Shown: positions 33,286-42,925 of the stretch, one piece after another
Position numbering within the stretch: position 1 is the first letter of the stretch
Layout of the letters: each line of letters starts with the position of its first letter
Assembly: GCF_003467125.1 (NCBI RefSeq)
Contig: NZ_QSFA01000001.1
Span: 124,001-188,000 of the forward strand
Direction of reading: 5' to 3'
From: Megasphaera sp. AM44-1BH
GTDB taxonomy: Bacteria > Bacillota > Negativicutes > Veillonellales > Megasphaeraceae
Length of the DNA stretch: 64,000 nt
The notes under the pieces: model-generated
Seen by the model: only the letters and a program-made list of their open reading frames with translations
What the model was told of the DNA's origin: nothing
Databases searched by the model: none
Position numbers and translations under genes: made by a program

Positions 33286-35010
33286 TCACTGATTTGTACG
33301 ATATAAGGGAAAGGAAACGGTAATCGTCGTTCCCTCCCATTCTTTGCTCTGCAGGGAAATCCTTCCCTGATGCTGTTCTACAATATGCTTGACAATGGCC
33401 AGTCCCAGGCCGCTGCCGGAAATCGTCTGGGAGCGGCTGGCATCAACGCGGTAAAAGCGCTCAAATACGCGTTTCTGCTTATCTTCCGGGATGCCGATGC
33501 CTGTGTCCCTGACGATGAGCAGGACCCGGTGTTCCTCGGAGCGGACGGTCACATACATATGACCGCCGGGCCGGTTATATTTTACGGCATTGTCGATGAG
33601 ATTCATGACGACTTCCCTAAGCCGTCCCGCTTCGCCCCATACAGGTACCTTTTCCAGTTCGCAATGGACTGTGACCTGCTTTTCATGAAGGACCGGTTCC
33701 ATAAAACCGACAACATCCTGCACGACGGCTTCCAGGTATACGGGCCCGCGTTCCTGCATTTTCCGCCGTTCTTCAATGTGGGATAAATGAATGATTTCCT
33801 CAATCATAGAAAGCAGCCGTTCGGCCTGTTCGTGAATCCGGCTGCCAAAATGCTGGACATCTTCCTTATTCTTAAACATACCGGCCGACAGTATTTCCGA
33901 AAAACCCCGTATAGACGTAAGTGGTGTTTTCAGTTCATGGGAAACATTCGAGGTAAATTCCCGGCGCAATTGTTCCCGCCGTTCCTGTTCCGTTATATCG
34001 TCGAGAATAAACAGGATACCGTACACTTCCTTGTTTTTATATACGGGCTGCACCGTCAGATGATACAACAGGTCATCCTTGCTCAGGCGCTGTTCCTGGG
34101 CTATGCCGGACATATCGTTTCCACGGATAGCCTGCCAGTCCGGTTCGGTAAACAGAGATGGCAGTGAAAGCCCTGTCACAGCCAGGTCCCGGCGCAGATT
34201 CAGGACAGACAGAGCGCACTGATTGATGACCAGGACTTTATAGGTTGTATCGGTCAGAATAACCCCTTCCTGAAGATTTTCCAGCATGAGACGGATAATA
34301 TTCCGCTGTTTTTCCAGTGTTTGTATCGTATGTTCAATGGTCTGGCTCTGTTCGAGTATTTTCTCTACAAGAGGCCGCAGTTCACTATATACAGGTGGTA
34401 CTTTGCCCTGGATGCTTTCAGGAGATCCGATATGTTCCATAATGAGGGCCGTACGGCGCAGCGGCGCCAGGAGACTGGCAGTCAGTTTGCGCGACGCCAG
34501 GATACAACAGAGGAACATAAACAAGAGGAGCAGGCACAGGAGAGGCAGCAGAGACGCAAAATGGGCATACAAGGAATCCCGTTCCATACTGAGTCTCAGT
34601 ACGGATCCATCGTCCAGGCGCGCAGCCTGATAGTACAGCATTTTTGACAACGTATGGGAATCTCTGATAGAAGAACCGGATCCCGTCCGTATAGCCTGCT
34701 GCACTTCCGGCCGTTCCAGATGATTTTCCATGATTCCATGGTCGTAATCCGATTCATATAATACATTCCCGTCCGGTCCGATCCAGGTAATCCGCATGAT
34801 TCCCTTTTCGGAATGACCGGTTTCCTGCAGGTAGGTCAGAGGACTGGCCACCTGTTTCATTCCTGTCGTCAGGACGGTCATAGTATTTTTAAGTTCTTCT
34901 TCTGCCTGTCCCTGCATGGAATGCCAGACAAGGACACTATAGATAATCATAGTAACGGCCATGCAGGCAAAACCAATGGCCAGCAGGCTGAGATAAATGC
35001 GCTTTCTCAT
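33286..35010 (-). CDS. phoR: Phosphate sensor histidine kinase PhoR
   Basis: The 574-residue membrane kinase has transmembrane helices at about 8-30 and 152-172 enclosing a periplasmic domain, a HAMP-like linker, a PAS domain (about 240-345), HisKA with phospho-acceptor His in S-N-V-S-H-E-L-K-T-P (about 365) and an HATPase with N-L-I-D-N-A-V-K-Y and G-S-G-L-G-L-A. Two bases separate it from phoB. The architecture and pst neighbourhood identify the phosphate starvation sensor. Confidence 0.93.
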   Translation of the reverse strand: MRKRIYLSLLAIGFACMAVTMIIYSVLVWHSMQGQAEEELKNTMTVLTTGMKQVASPLTYLQETGHSEKGIMRITWIGPDGNVLYESDYDHGIMENHLERPEVQQAIRTGSGSSIRDSHTLSKMLYYQAARLDDGSVLRLSMERDSLYAHFASLLPLLCLLLLFMFLCCILASRKLTASLLAPLRRTALIMEHIGSPESIQGKVPPVYSELRPLVEKILEQSQTIEHTIQTLEKQRNIIRLMLENLQEGVILTDTTYKVLVINQCALSVLNLRRDLAVTGLSLPSLFTEPDWQAIRGNDMSGIAQEQRLSKDDLLYHLTVQPVYKNKEVYGILFILDDITEQERREQLRREFTSNVSHELKTPLTSIRGFSEILSAGMFKNKEDVQHFGSRIHEQAERLLSMIEEIIHLSHIEERRKMQERGPVYLEAVVQDVVGFMEPVLHEKQVTVHCELEKVPVWGEAGRLREVVMNLIDNAVKYNRPGGHMYVTVRSEEHRVLLIVRDTGIGIPEDKQKRVFERFYRVDASRSQTISGSGLGLAIVKHIVEQHQGRISLQSKEWEGTTITVSFPLYRTNQ

Positions 35011-35012
35011 GA

Positions 35013-35702
35013 CTAGTCACCTTTCATGACATAGCCGACACCGCGCACGGTGTGAATCATCCGGCTGGCCGGGCCCAGTTTCTGGCGCAGGCTGCGGATG
35101 TGCATGTCGATGGTACGCGTTTCTCCTTCATAGGAAAATCCCCAGACCGCTTCCATGATGCGTTCCCGCGTCAGGACGATACTCTGGTTGATCAGCATAT
35201 ACCGTAATAATTCAAATTCCTTGACGGTAAGAGGGCACGGCACGCCATCTACGGTTACTTCATGTCGTTCTTCATCCATATGAACGGTTCCGCATTCCAG
35301 TACCTGACCCACTTCTCCCCTGGCCTGGCAGCGGCGGAGCACTGCGTGGATGCGGGAAGTCAGTTCCACGATGCCAAATGGTTTTTTGACATAGTCATCA
35401 GCTCCATCGTTCAAACCCTTGGCAATATCGAATTCACTGGTTTTCGCCGTAAGCATGATAACCGGCAGCGTTTTATATGCGGTCTGGCTGCGCAGTCGGT
35501 TCAGGATGTCCAGACCGCTTTCACCAGGCAGCATAATATCCAGGAGGACCAGATCTGGTTTTTCACTTTCCAAAGTCTGCCAGAATTCATGACTGTCTGC
35601 CATCGTTTTTACAGCAAAATTCTGACTTTCCAGGGCATACCCTATGAGTTCCCGGATACTTGCATCGTCTTCTACACAATAAATCAAAGGCACGTGTACC
35701 AC
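35013..35702 (-). CDS. phoB: Phosphate response regulator PhoB
   Basis: The 229-residue OmpR-type regulator has a receiver with Asp-Asp near 13-14, phospho-acceptor Asp55 (L-V-L-L-D-I-M-L-P) and K-K-P-F-G near 105, then a winged helix (about 130-228) ending R-G-V-G-Y-V-M-K. It is transcribed first in the phoB-phoR operon. Pho-box-like repeats sit 60 bases upstream. Confidence 0.95.
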   Translation of the reverse strand: MVHVPLIYCVEDDASIRELIGYALESQNFAVKTMADSHEFWQTLESEKPDLVLLDIMLPGESGLDILNRLRSQTAYKTLPVIMLTAKTSEFDIAKGLNDGADDYVKKPFGIVELTSRIHAVLRRCQARGEVGQVLECGTVHMDEERHEVTVDGVPCPLTVKEFELLRYMLINQSIVLTRERIMEAVWGFSYEGETRTIDMHIRSLRQKLGPASRMIHTVRGVGYVMKGD

Positions 35703-35761
35703 CCTTTCTTCAGGTCATAAGATTATACAATACAGTATATAGATATTATATGTATGCATTA

Positions 35762-35787
35762 TGTAACTTCTGTAAAAGGTATGTAAA
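35762..35787 (-). promoter_or_regulatory. Pho-box-like repeats before phoB
   Basis: TGTAA units start at 35762, 35771 and 35782 (minus strand: TTTACA-5 bases-TTTACA-3 bases-GTTACA), comparable in spacing and distance to those before pstS. It overlaps the T-run of the terminator of the upstream gene. Confidence 0.6.
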
Positions 35788-35789
35788 AA

Positions 35790-35813
35790 GCAGCTGTGCC
35801 CAGGCACAGCTGC
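35790..35813 (-). terminator. Terminator of the lptD-like gene
   Basis: GCAGCTGTG and CACAGCTGC pair around a 6-base loop; the whole element is palindromic. On the minus strand it is followed by TTTTTAC, immediately next to the phoB control repeats. Confidence 0.85.
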
Positions 35814-35820
35814 CGGATAG

Positions 35821-37347
35821 TTAGAAATCTAAATCTTTGGATATAAGCTGGACTTCCCATTCTTTATCCACTTGTTTATAGGTAACCGTAGCAATAAAGG
35901 AATGGAGGTCCCGGATCCATGTGAAATTACGGTCATCGATGTTACCATTATCGAGGTTCTTATTAAACGTAAACATAATCGTATCGAGAGGCGTCAGGAC
36001 ATACCCTACAGAGAACCCTTTCTGACGGGGATGATCGATCGTATCAAAGCGATACGGTGTATATCCGCTCAGATTATGTTTTTTATACCAGAAACTCGTC
36101 CACAGCCGCGAATTGATTCCCTGATTGAGTATAACGCCCCAGTAGGGATCCTTCCGGACGGCATCGCGATAAGAATACAAATCCTTCCTGTATCCCGTAA
36201 AGAAGCGGAGATTGGCCTTGGACCACAAGTGAATCGGATTGTGGGTCAGCTCTGTACGGAATCCTTTATGTACACCTTCCCGTTCCCCTTCAGACCAGCG
36301 GCCCCAGCTGGCGCTGCCATCGGCATAAATACCGGAGCTGCCGGCGTAGATGCGCGGCATATAATACCGCAGTTCCGGCCAGCGCGTAGCCCAGATATGA
36401 TTGTCATTGTCAGTACTTTCTTCCTTACTGTAACCAAACGTAAAGGTCCCGACAGGCGTCCGTTTGCCGACTTTAAGCCCTGGCTTGAAGCCTTCTTTGG
36501 AGTAAATTGCATAGTTTACGTCCATATAGAGGTCCCCATTCTGATTCATGGGGAAACGGGCATCGCCGCGCAGGCCGATGCCGTTGTCATTATTATACGT
36601 CGGACGCGGCAGAAGGGAAAAAATCCACGGCTTCTGATTGCGTTCTTTATCCAGTCTGCCTTCGTAATGGCCATACGTGAAGAGACAGATGTTCTTGAAC
36701 CACAATTTCGTATTTTCTGCCGTAAATTTCTCACCGGGGTAAATGTGGATATCATCACCGGTAATATAATAGTCCGGCGTTTTGGCTACGGCATGAGGCG
36801 TCGTAATGAGTCCGTGTCTGACATAGCCTGTACCATCATACATTTCTGCCCCGGTCCCGCGGATGTACGTCATGGGATCCATAAATCCCTGAACCGTGTC
36901 CATAGTAGCACCCGGTCCTGTACCAGAGTACGTCAGACCCGTCGTTTCCAGCGCCATGGTACTGTTCAGATAAACTGCTTTCCCCGCTGTATGATATACC
37001 TGGGACTTCGTATTACCTTCTATCGTATTGGCATGGATTTCATCCATCCCCCGCATGATGTCCACATTGCCGCGGCCGGCAACAAAACCGTCCTTGCCGC
37101 GGACAAGTACTTTATCTGCCGTCATGTGGACCGGCTGCTGGGGCAGGACTACATCGTGGGCAGCCGAAGCTTCATCCAGATCGACTGCCTGTACACCGTC
37201 TGCAGCCGTCCGGGCTACAGGCAATGTTTCTTCCCTATGATTTTTTACTATAGCGCTGCTCTTGTCAGCCGGCACGTCCTGGGCAGAAATCTGCAAAGAA
37301 AGAGGCAGCAATGCCAAAAGAACCGCCACTGTCAACCTTTTATTCAT
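35821..37347 (-). CDS. lptD: LptD/OstA-like outer-membrane protein
   Basis: The 508-residue exported protein has a signal peptide (1-22, A-Q-D cleavage region), an OstA-type jellyroll (about 70-175, with M-T-A-D-K-V and G-R-G-N-V-D-I) and a beta-barrel with alternating hydrophobic/aromatic residues to the C-terminal Phe. LptD inserts LPS in the outer membrane; E. coli LptD is about 780 residues, so this form is short. It is strong evidence for a diderm host. Only the gene itself is present; no lptA or lptC is next to it. Confidence 0.85.
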   Translation of the reverse strand: MNKRLTVAVLLALLPLSLQISAQDVPADKSSAIVKNHREETLPVARTAADGVQAVDLDEASAAHDVVLPQQPVHMTADKVLVRGKDGFVAGRGNVDIMRGMDEIHANTIEGNTKSQVYHTAGKAVYLNSTMALETTGLTYSGTGPGATMDTVQGFMDPMTYIRGTGAEMYDGTGYVRHGLITTPHAVAKTPDYYITGDDIHIYPGEKFTAENTKLWFKNICLFTYGHYEGRLDKERNQKPWIFSLLPRPTYNNDNGIGLRGDARFPMNQNGDLYMDVNYAIYSKEGFKPGLKVGKRTPVGTFTFGYSKEESTDNDNHIWATRWPELRYYMPRIYAGSSGIYADGSASWGRWSEGEREGVHKGFRTELTHNPIHLWSKANLRFFTGYRKDLYSYRDAVRKDPYWGVILNQGINSRLWTSFWYKKHNLSGYTPYRFDTIDHPRQKGFSVGYVLTPLDTIMFTFNKNLDNGNIDDRNFTWIRDLHSFIATVTYKQVDKEWEVQLISKDLDF

Positions 37348-37363
37348 CTATGTCACCTGTCAA

Positions 37364-38500
37364 TTATTCATTCGTCGGTGTAATCGTTACAGTAGACTGG
37401 ATATCATCGGAGTCTGCTGTCGTATCGTGTTCCAACGGTACAGGGGTCACCGCTTCCGCTTGTTTTAATTCCGCTGTCGTCGTATCGGTCACGGGACCTT
37501 CTTCCGGAGCCGTGCGGCTTACGGAAGAAGACGGCACAGCAACACCACTTGCCGCCATATCAGCGGTAGCCGTATCTGTTTTTTCTCCGTTCTGGCGGAA
37601 CCCGACCACATCGGTATTCGCCTTTGTTTCCGCATACATAACCGTTCCGGCAGGAATATCGACGTCATTGCCTTTGACAAAAAGCCCTCCTACCAGGCCG
37701 ACCGGTCCGAGAATAATCGCTCCCGCTGCCGATGCCCCAACGGCTCCGGCAGTACGTTTGTACTGTTCTTTCGTCTTTTCCCCTACAGTCAGCGCCACCG
37801 GCGTTCCATCGGCAGCCCGTACAGTATGATAGGAAATTTCTACTTTGCCATCGCGGCCAAACCGTCCAGCCTTACGTGCCTTGCTGACCGTGGCATCGGT
37901 TTCCATTCCCCGGGGAATAGCCACGACATCGCCAACCTGCACATCTTCCGCTACGATGAAACGCACTGTATCGCCTTCGGTCAGTGTCTTAGACTGGATG
38001 GGATCCATATTTTTCATCGTAACGATCGTACCAGCCGGAACCGATACGGTTTCCGATGTGAACTTCTTATTGCCAAGAAGACTGGTCCGCAGCGCATGAA
38101 CCCGGCCGGAAAGAGACCCTGTAGCTACTTTGCCATCCAGGCCTTCTTCCAGTTCCGATACGCGGCTGATCAGTGGTTCTTCCGTGATTTTACCGGAATA
38201 CTGCCACTGCATCATGTTGACGGCTGCCAGCAACGATAAATCAGAACCGGAATTTCCATATACGTCGGTATACAAAGAATCCGTCCGGTTCTGGATACTG
38301 CCAGAAAGTCCGGCCTGTCCATTCAGGGTCTTATCCAGCGCCTGGATCCGGTCATTGAGTGAACCGCTCTGAGGAGCGCCATATACAGTCGTTTCTACTT
38401 TTTCGGCCTTTTCCAGTATTGTATAATCAGCTGCACCGGCAGCCATCGTACCGCACATAGCCAGAACAGCCAGTAAGCAGGCTGCTTTCTTTCTCCACAT
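37364..38500 (-). CDS. Exported repeat protein of unknown function
   Basis: From the ATG at 38500 (GGAGGG at good spacing) the protein is 378 residues with a signal peptide ending near A-A-G-A-A. Four degenerate repeats of about 20-30 residues follow (S-L-N-D-R-I-Q-A-L-D-K-T-L-N-G, G-S-I-Q-N-R, P-L-I-S-R-V-S-E-L-E, G-S-L-S-G-R-V-H-A-L). A middle section (about 150-235) with V-R-F-I-V-A-E-D-V-Q-V-G-D-V-V looks like a small beta-barrel. A hydrophobic Gly/Ala stretch (about 240-265) and a Thr/Glu-rich tail end the protein. It ends 17 bases before the lptD-like gene, so a joint role at the envelope is likely. Confidence 0.8.
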   Translation of the reverse strand: MWRKKAACLLAVLAMCGTMAAGAADYTILEKAEKVETTVYGAPQSGSLNDRIQALDKTLNGQAGLSGSIQNRTDSLYTDVYGNSGSDLSLLAAVNMMQWQYSGKITEEPLISRVSELEEGLDGKVATGSLSGRVHALRTSLLGNKKFTSETVSVPAGTIVTMKNMDPIQSKTLTEGDTVRFIVAEDVQVGDVVAIPRGMETDATVSKARKAGRFGRDGKVEISYHTVRAADGTPVALTVGEKTKEQYKRTAGAVGASAAGAIILGPVGLVGGLFVKGNDVDIPAGTVMYAETKANTDVVGFRQNGEKTDTATADMAASGVAVPSSSVSRTAPEEGPVTDTTTAELKQAEAVTPVPLEHDTTADSDDIQSTVTITPTNE

Positions 38501-38650
38501 GCTGCATCCCTCCATCACATATAGTATATGTATCAGTATAAATTTTTTCGTCTATTCTATATAATTATATCGGTTTCATATATAAAAAGCAACACTGGCC
38601 GTACTAATAACCTGCACAGCCTGTCAGGAAAATTCTCAAAAAGTAAAAAA

Positions 38651-38689
38651 GACATGTCATTACGGCCTTTCGCCTGCAAATGACATGTC
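38651..38689. terminator. Bidirectional terminator hairpin
   Basis: An 11-bp stem (GACATGTCATT / AATGACATGTC) is flanked by T-runs on both strands. It ends the TVP38-family gene on the minus strand. Confidence 0.85.
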
Positions 38690-38698
38690 CTTTTTGCT

Positions 38699-39385
38699 CT
38701 AAGCTCTGCGCTTTTTTGCCTGTCTTTTACGCCACCATAAAAATCCATAAATAGCAACGACAATAACTGTCAGAACCAGCAGCCGTTCCCAATGTTCATT
38801 AATCCGCAGCAGGTCATGACCGAACCATACTTCGACGACGACCGCCGGGATTTTACCGATGGCATTGGCAATAAAATGATCCCTGTACGAAATGTGGCTC
38901 AGGGCACTAAAAGCCGTTACCACTACATTGGGAGAATAGGGAATAGCCCGTCCCAGCATGATAGTGCGTATACAGCTGTACGAATCCAGTTTTTCCAGTT
39001 TATTGCTGCGCTGGATCACCTTTTTAGCCTGATTCCTGAGCAATGTCCGCGTCAGCCGGAAACTTACTTCTATTCCCAGTACTTCACCGATCCAGGAAAT
39101 AATAATTCCCGGAACCAATCCGAAGATAACGCCGTTTACCGTCAAAAAGGGAATAGACGGTATGGCCAGTGCATTAGCAAAAATGATCATAAAAACGCTG
39201 ACCAGAATGGCACTATAGCCAAAAGACGCGATATAATCGGTCAGACCATCCAGATCGCCTTCCACAGTCAGCCGCCACATAGTTGAGTAAAAATCAGGCA
39301 GAAACCATTGGATGGACCACAGGAACAGAATTACCGCCAATACGCCGATAATCCGCACAATCCAACCTATTGTCTTATCAGTCAT
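38699..39385 (-). CDS. TVP38/TMEM64-family (DedA-like) membrane protein
   Basis: The 228-residue protein has four to five hydrophobic segments and the family core F-G-L-V-P-G-I-I-I-S-W-I-G-E-V-L-G and R-A-I-P-Y-S-P-N-V-V. A Lys/Arg-rich C-terminus follows the last helix. Members of this VTT family move lipids such as undecaprenyl phosphate or phosphatidylethanolamine between leaflets; the substrate here is unknown. Confidence 0.88.
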   Translation of the reverse strand: MTDKTIGWIVRIIGVLAVILFLWSIQWFLPDFYSTMWRLTVEGDLDGLTDYIASFGYSAILVSVFMIIFANALAIPSIPFLTVNGVIFGLVPGIIISWIGEVLGIEVSFRLTRTLLRNQAKKVIQRSNKLEKLDSYSCIRTIMLGRAIPYSPNVVVTAFSALSHISYRDHFIANAIGKIPAVVVEVWFGHDLLRINEHWERLLVLTVIVVAIYGFLWWRKRQAKKRRA

Positions 39386-39430
39386 ATGGATACTATCCTC
39401 TTTTTCCCCTTTGCAATAACCTTAAAAAGA

Positions 39431-39451
39431 CTGCCTTGTGAGCCAAGGCAG
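39431..39451 (-). terminator. Terminator of the ecf-truA operon
   Basis: CTGCCTTG / CAAGGCAG with a 5-base loop; followed on the minus strand by TCTTTTTAAGG. Confidence 0.8.
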
Positions 39452-39579
39452 ACAATTTCTTTCGCACGACTGCATTACCTGTCAGATACAGACTTGTACC
39501 TTGTAACCGTTATCATGGCAATACAGACTAACAGATATTATATCATAGATTTCCTTGTTAAGATAGGGGAAAGATACAT

Positions 39580-40380
39580 TTATTCCTCTTCCTGCCACCG
39601 CCGGTCATGCAGATCAGAAAGGCGCTGCTGCAGCCGCGCTTCATCGTAAAACACTTCTTCCAGGCACAATCCCTGAGCAGGAGCCGTCGCTCCCAGCCGG
39701 TTCCTGTCCCGGCTTTCCATGATGTCCTGAAAACGGGCAGGAGTCAGACGGTGCAGTCCCAGGTCAACCAGTCCGCCGGCAATATTGCGGACCATATGAT
39801 AGAGGAATCCATCTCCGAGGACGTCGATATGAACGGCCGCTCCCTGCCGTTCCACTACGATGGCATAGATGGTTTTGACCGGATTCATAGGCGTCGTATT
39901 CTTTCCTTCAAACGCCGAAAAATCGTGAGTTCCCAACAGAATCTCTGCTCCCTGGCGCATGGCATCCAGATCGAGAGGCTTGCGGATAAACCAGGCATAG
40001 CGGAGGCGGAACGGGTCATGGATACGGCTGTTGACAATAGTATACCGGTAATGCTTACCCACGTTATCATGGCGTACGCTGAAATGCTCCGGCATTTCTC
40101 TGGCTGAAAGGACGGCAATTTCCAAGGGCAGATACCCTTTCATGGCATAGGGTATCTTTTCTACGGGAATCGTTCCTTCCCCATAAAAATTCACGACCTG
40201 TCCCCGGGCATGTACGCCGGCATCGGTACGGGCCGCACCATACACGGTAATGGGAGAAGAAAAAATCTGCGACAGGCCCTGTTCCAGATGCCACTGTATG
40301 GACGACGCATTTGTCTGACGCTGAAACCCATGAAAATCCGTACCGTCATAGGCAACGATGAGGCAGATATTTTTTTTCAT
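39580..40380 (-). CDS. truA: tRNA pseudouridine(38-40) synthase TruA
   Basis: The 266-residue enzyme has A-Y-D-G-T-D-F-H-G-F-Q-R-Q near the start and the catalytic motif R-T-D-A-G-V-H-A-R-G-Q (Asp about 54). The ATG at 40378-40380 overlaps the ecfT stop (ATGA) with GGTGG upstream, so it is coupled to the transporter genes, as in many Firmicutes. Confidence 0.96.
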   Translation of the reverse strand: MKKNICLIVAYDGTDFHGFQRQTNASSIQWHLEQGLSQIFSSPITVYGAARTDAGVHARGQVVNFYGEGTIPVEKIPYAMKGYLPLEIAVLSAREMPEHFSVRHDNVGKHYRYTIVNSRIHDPFRLRYAWFIRKPLDLDAMRQGAEILLGTHDFSAFEGKNTTPMNPVKTIYAIVVERQGAAVHIDVLGDGFLYHMVRNIAGGLVDLGLHRLTPARFQDIMESRDRNRLGATAPAQGLCLEEVFYDEARLQQRLSDLHDRRWQEEE

Positions 40381-41177
40381 ATGAACCACCGCATAGCCAC
40401 TAAAACTGCTGTCAGCCCTATAACAACGATCATAGCGATGGTATCACGGAATGTATATGCCAGTTCGTGCATGCGTGTCCGGCCTTCACCGCCACGATAG
40501 CACCGGGCCTCCATCGCCGTCGCCAGGTCATCAGCGCGGCGGAACGCACTGACAAACAGGGGAACCAGCAGGGGGATCATATTCCGGCCGCGCTGCATGA
40601 TACTGCCGCTGGTAAAATTAGCGCCCCGTGCCGTCTGGGCCTTCATGATCCGGTCCGTTTCTTCCAGAAGAGTCGGAATAAACCGCAGGGCAATGGTCAT
40701 CATCATCGCCAGTTCATGGGCCGGCACGCCGACGCGGCGGAACGGATTTAACAGGTGCTCGATTCCATCGGTCAGGACAATGGGCGATGTCGTATACGTA
40801 AGCAGGGAGGAAAATACGATCAGGTAGATGAGCCGCGCCGTCATGAGCGCACCCTGGCGGATTCCCTCCCAGGTAATATGCAGGATGCCCCACTGCCAGA
40901 TGACCGTACCGGATGTCGTAAAGACATGAATGCCCATGGTCAGAATAATAATGACCCATAAAGGTTTCAACGACTTCAGAATGAGCTTCAGTGGCAGATG
41001 GGAAATAAAAAAGCACAAGAGGATGAACACCGTTATCAGGCCGTATGCAGGCAGTGACTCGGCCAGAAAAATAGCTACGATGACAATCAGCGTTGCTATG
41101 ATTTTGCAGCGCGGATCCAGTTGATGGAGAAAAGAAGTACCAGGAAAATACTGTCCCAGTGTGATGTCTTTAAGCAT
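40377..41177 (-). CDS. ecfT: ECF transporter transmembrane protein EcfT
   Basis: The 266-residue CbiQ/EcfT family protein has five to six hydrophobic helices and two Ala-Arg-Gly style coupling motifs (T-A-R-G-A-N near 187 and A-M-E-A-R-C-Y near 223). It joins the two ATPases to exchangeable vitamin-binding S components. The start overlaps ecfA2 by 8 bases. Confidence 0.95.
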   Translation of the reverse strand: MLKDITLGQYFPGTSFLHQLDPRCKIIATLIVIVAIFLAESLPAYGLITVFILLCFFISHLPLKLILKSLKPLWVIIILTMGIHVFTTSGTVIWQWGILHITWEGIRQGALMTARLIYLIVFSSLLTYTTSPIVLTDGIEHLLNPFRRVGVPAHELAMMMTIALRFIPTLLEETDRIMKAQTARGANFTSGSIMQRGRNMIPLLVPLFVSAFRRADDLATAMEARCYRGGEGRTRMHELAYTFRDTIAMIVVIGLTAVLVAMRWFI

Positions 41178-42036
41178 GACCTTTCCCCCTTATACATTGA
41201 TAAATAGAATCGGCCGCTTCTTCTACCGTATGGACCCGGTCCTGAAGCGGCAGTCCTCTTCCTTTCAGATATTGCAGCACTTCCGTAACAGGTGGGACAG
41301 AGACGCCGGCACGGTGCAGCGTTTCCTGTTCCGTTGCAAAAACGGCCAGCGGTTCCCCGTCAATACAGATCTGTCCCTGGGAAAGAACGATCAGACGGCT
41401 TGCCATGCGGGATATATCATCCATATTATGGGAAACGAGAATAACCGTAATATTCTTTTCCCGGTGCCAGCGCTGGATTTCTGCAAAAATCTCCCTGCGC
41501 CCGGCCGGGTCCAGCCCGGCTGATGGTTCGTCCAGAATGAGATACTGGGGATGAATGGCAATGACACCGGCAATAGCGACACGGCGCATCTGCCCGCCGC
41601 TCAGGCGGAAGGGAGACCGGTCGGCATAGGTTTTATAATCGAGCCCGACAAACTCCATGGCTTCTTTGACCCGATCTTCTATTTCGTCATCGCTAAGGCC
41701 GAAATTACGGGGGCCAAAGGCGATGTCTTTGGCGATGGTTTCTTCAAAGAGCTGATATTCCGGATACTGGAAAACCATCCCCACTTTGTGGCGCATCTGC
41801 ATGGCTTCTTTTGTTTTCTGGCTGATGTCCATGCCATCGACCGTAACCGTTCCCTGTGTCGGCTGCAACAGTCCGTTCAGGAGCTGGACCAGCGTCGATT
41901 TTCCTGATCCCGTATGTCCGATAATGCCGACAAATTCACCCGATTCAATTTCCAGACTCACGTCATGCAGGGCCGTTTTTTCAAACGGCGACCCCAGACC
42001 GTACGTATGCGTAACATGTTCCAGCTTTATTGACAT
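41170..42036 (-). CDS. ecfA2: ECF transporter ATPase EcfA2
   Basis: The 288-residue ABC ATPase has Walker A G-H-T-G-S-G-K-S-T at about 38-46, signature L-S-G-G-Q-M-R-R and Walker B Y-L-I-L-D-E-P-S-A-G-L-D. It pairs with EcfA1; the two genes overlap by 10 bases. Confidence 0.95.
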   Translation of the reverse strand: MSIKLEHVTHTYGLGSPFEKTALHDVSLEIESGEFVGIIGHTGSGKSTLVQLLNGLLQPTQGTVTVDGMDISQKTKEAMQMRHKVGMVFQYPEYQLFEETIAKDIAFGPRNFGLSDDEIEDRVKEAMEFVGLDYKTYADRSPFRLSGGQMRRVAIAGVIAIHPQYLILDEPSAGLDPAGRREIFAEIQRWHREKNITVILVSHNMDDISRMASRLIVLSQGQICIDGEPLAVFATEQETLHRAGVSVPPVTEVLQYLKGRGLPLQDRVHTVEEAADSIYQCIRGKGHA

Positions 42037-42860
42037 AATGCGTCTCCCAATTCTTCCTTGCTGATAATATCCCCTTCTAAGGGGATTCCTTTCCTGCGCA
42101 GACGGACAGCCAGTTCTGCCGGCACAGGGACATCAAGTCCCAGTTCCAACAGCTCATCGACGTGGGTAAATACCTCCCGTGGCGTGCCATCCATTTTGAT
42201 TTCCCCGTGGTGGATGACGATGACCCGGCCCGCCTGGACAGCTTCTTCCATGAAGTGTGTGATAATAATGACGGTAATGCCTTCCTGGTTCAGCTGGCGG
42301 ATCGTATCCATGACTTCTTTCCGTCCCATAGGATCGAGCATGGCCGTCGGTTCATCCAGAACGATACAGCGGGATTGCATCGCCAGAATGCCGGCAATAG
42401 CCACCCGCTGTTTCTGGCCGCCGCTCAGAAGATGGGGGCCATGCTTGGCAAATGCCGTCATGCGGACTCTGGCCAGAGCATCACTGACGCGCTGACGGAT
42501 TTCTTCCGGCGGGACACCCAGATTTTCCGGTCCGAAAGCGACATCTTCTTCTACGACGGCTGCGACGATCTGATTATCGGGATTCTGGAAAACCATGCCC
42601 ACATTCTGGCGGATTTTCCATAAATTGGCCGGATCATCGGTCCGCATTCCCAGGACTTCACACGTCCCCTCTGTCGGTACGAGAAGGACGTTGAAATGCT
42701 TGGCCAGTGTCGATTTGCCCGATCCGTTCGTGCCGATGATGGCAACGAATTCACCGGGCTGTATTTCCAATGAAATATCTTTCAGGGCATAGACGGTCTG
42801 CCCGTTTTCATCCTCATAGGTATGACTCATATGATCGAGTTTAATCATAGGTGTACTCAT
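42027..42860 (-). CDS. ecfA1: ECF transporter ATPase EcfA1
   Basis: The 277-residue ABC ATPase has Walker A G-T-N-G-S-G-K-S-T at about 42-50, signature L-S-G-G-Q-K-Q-R and C-I-V-L-D-E-P-T-A-M-L-D. It opens the ecfA1-ecfA2-ecfT-truA operon. The ATG has AAGGAGA upstream. S components that give substrate specificity are not in the window. Confidence 0.95.
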   Translation of the reverse strand: MSTPMIKLDHMSHTYEDENGQTVYALKDISLEIQPGEFVAIIGTNGSGKSTLAKHFNVLLVPTEGTCEVLGMRTDDPANLWKIRQNVGMVFQNPDNQIVAAVVEEDVAFGPENLGVPPEEIRQRVSDALARVRMTAFAKHGPHLLSGGQKQRVAIAGILAMQSRCIVLDEPTAMLDPMGRKEVMDTIRQLNQEGITVIIITHFMEEAVQAGRVIVIHHGEIKMDGTPREVFTHVDELLELGLDVPVPAELAVRLRRKGIPLEGDIISKEELGDALCQ

Positions 42861-42925
42861 GTACCTGTCTCCTTACACGTGAATATATCCGCACCTATTA
42901 TACAGGGTTTACGCTTCCTTGTAAA

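Noticed and set aside
35872..37383. 503-codon open frame on the plus strand
   Set aside because: It is antisense to the LptD-like gene, has no Shine-Dalgarno and no recognisable domain; the minus-strand gene has signal peptide and family motifs.
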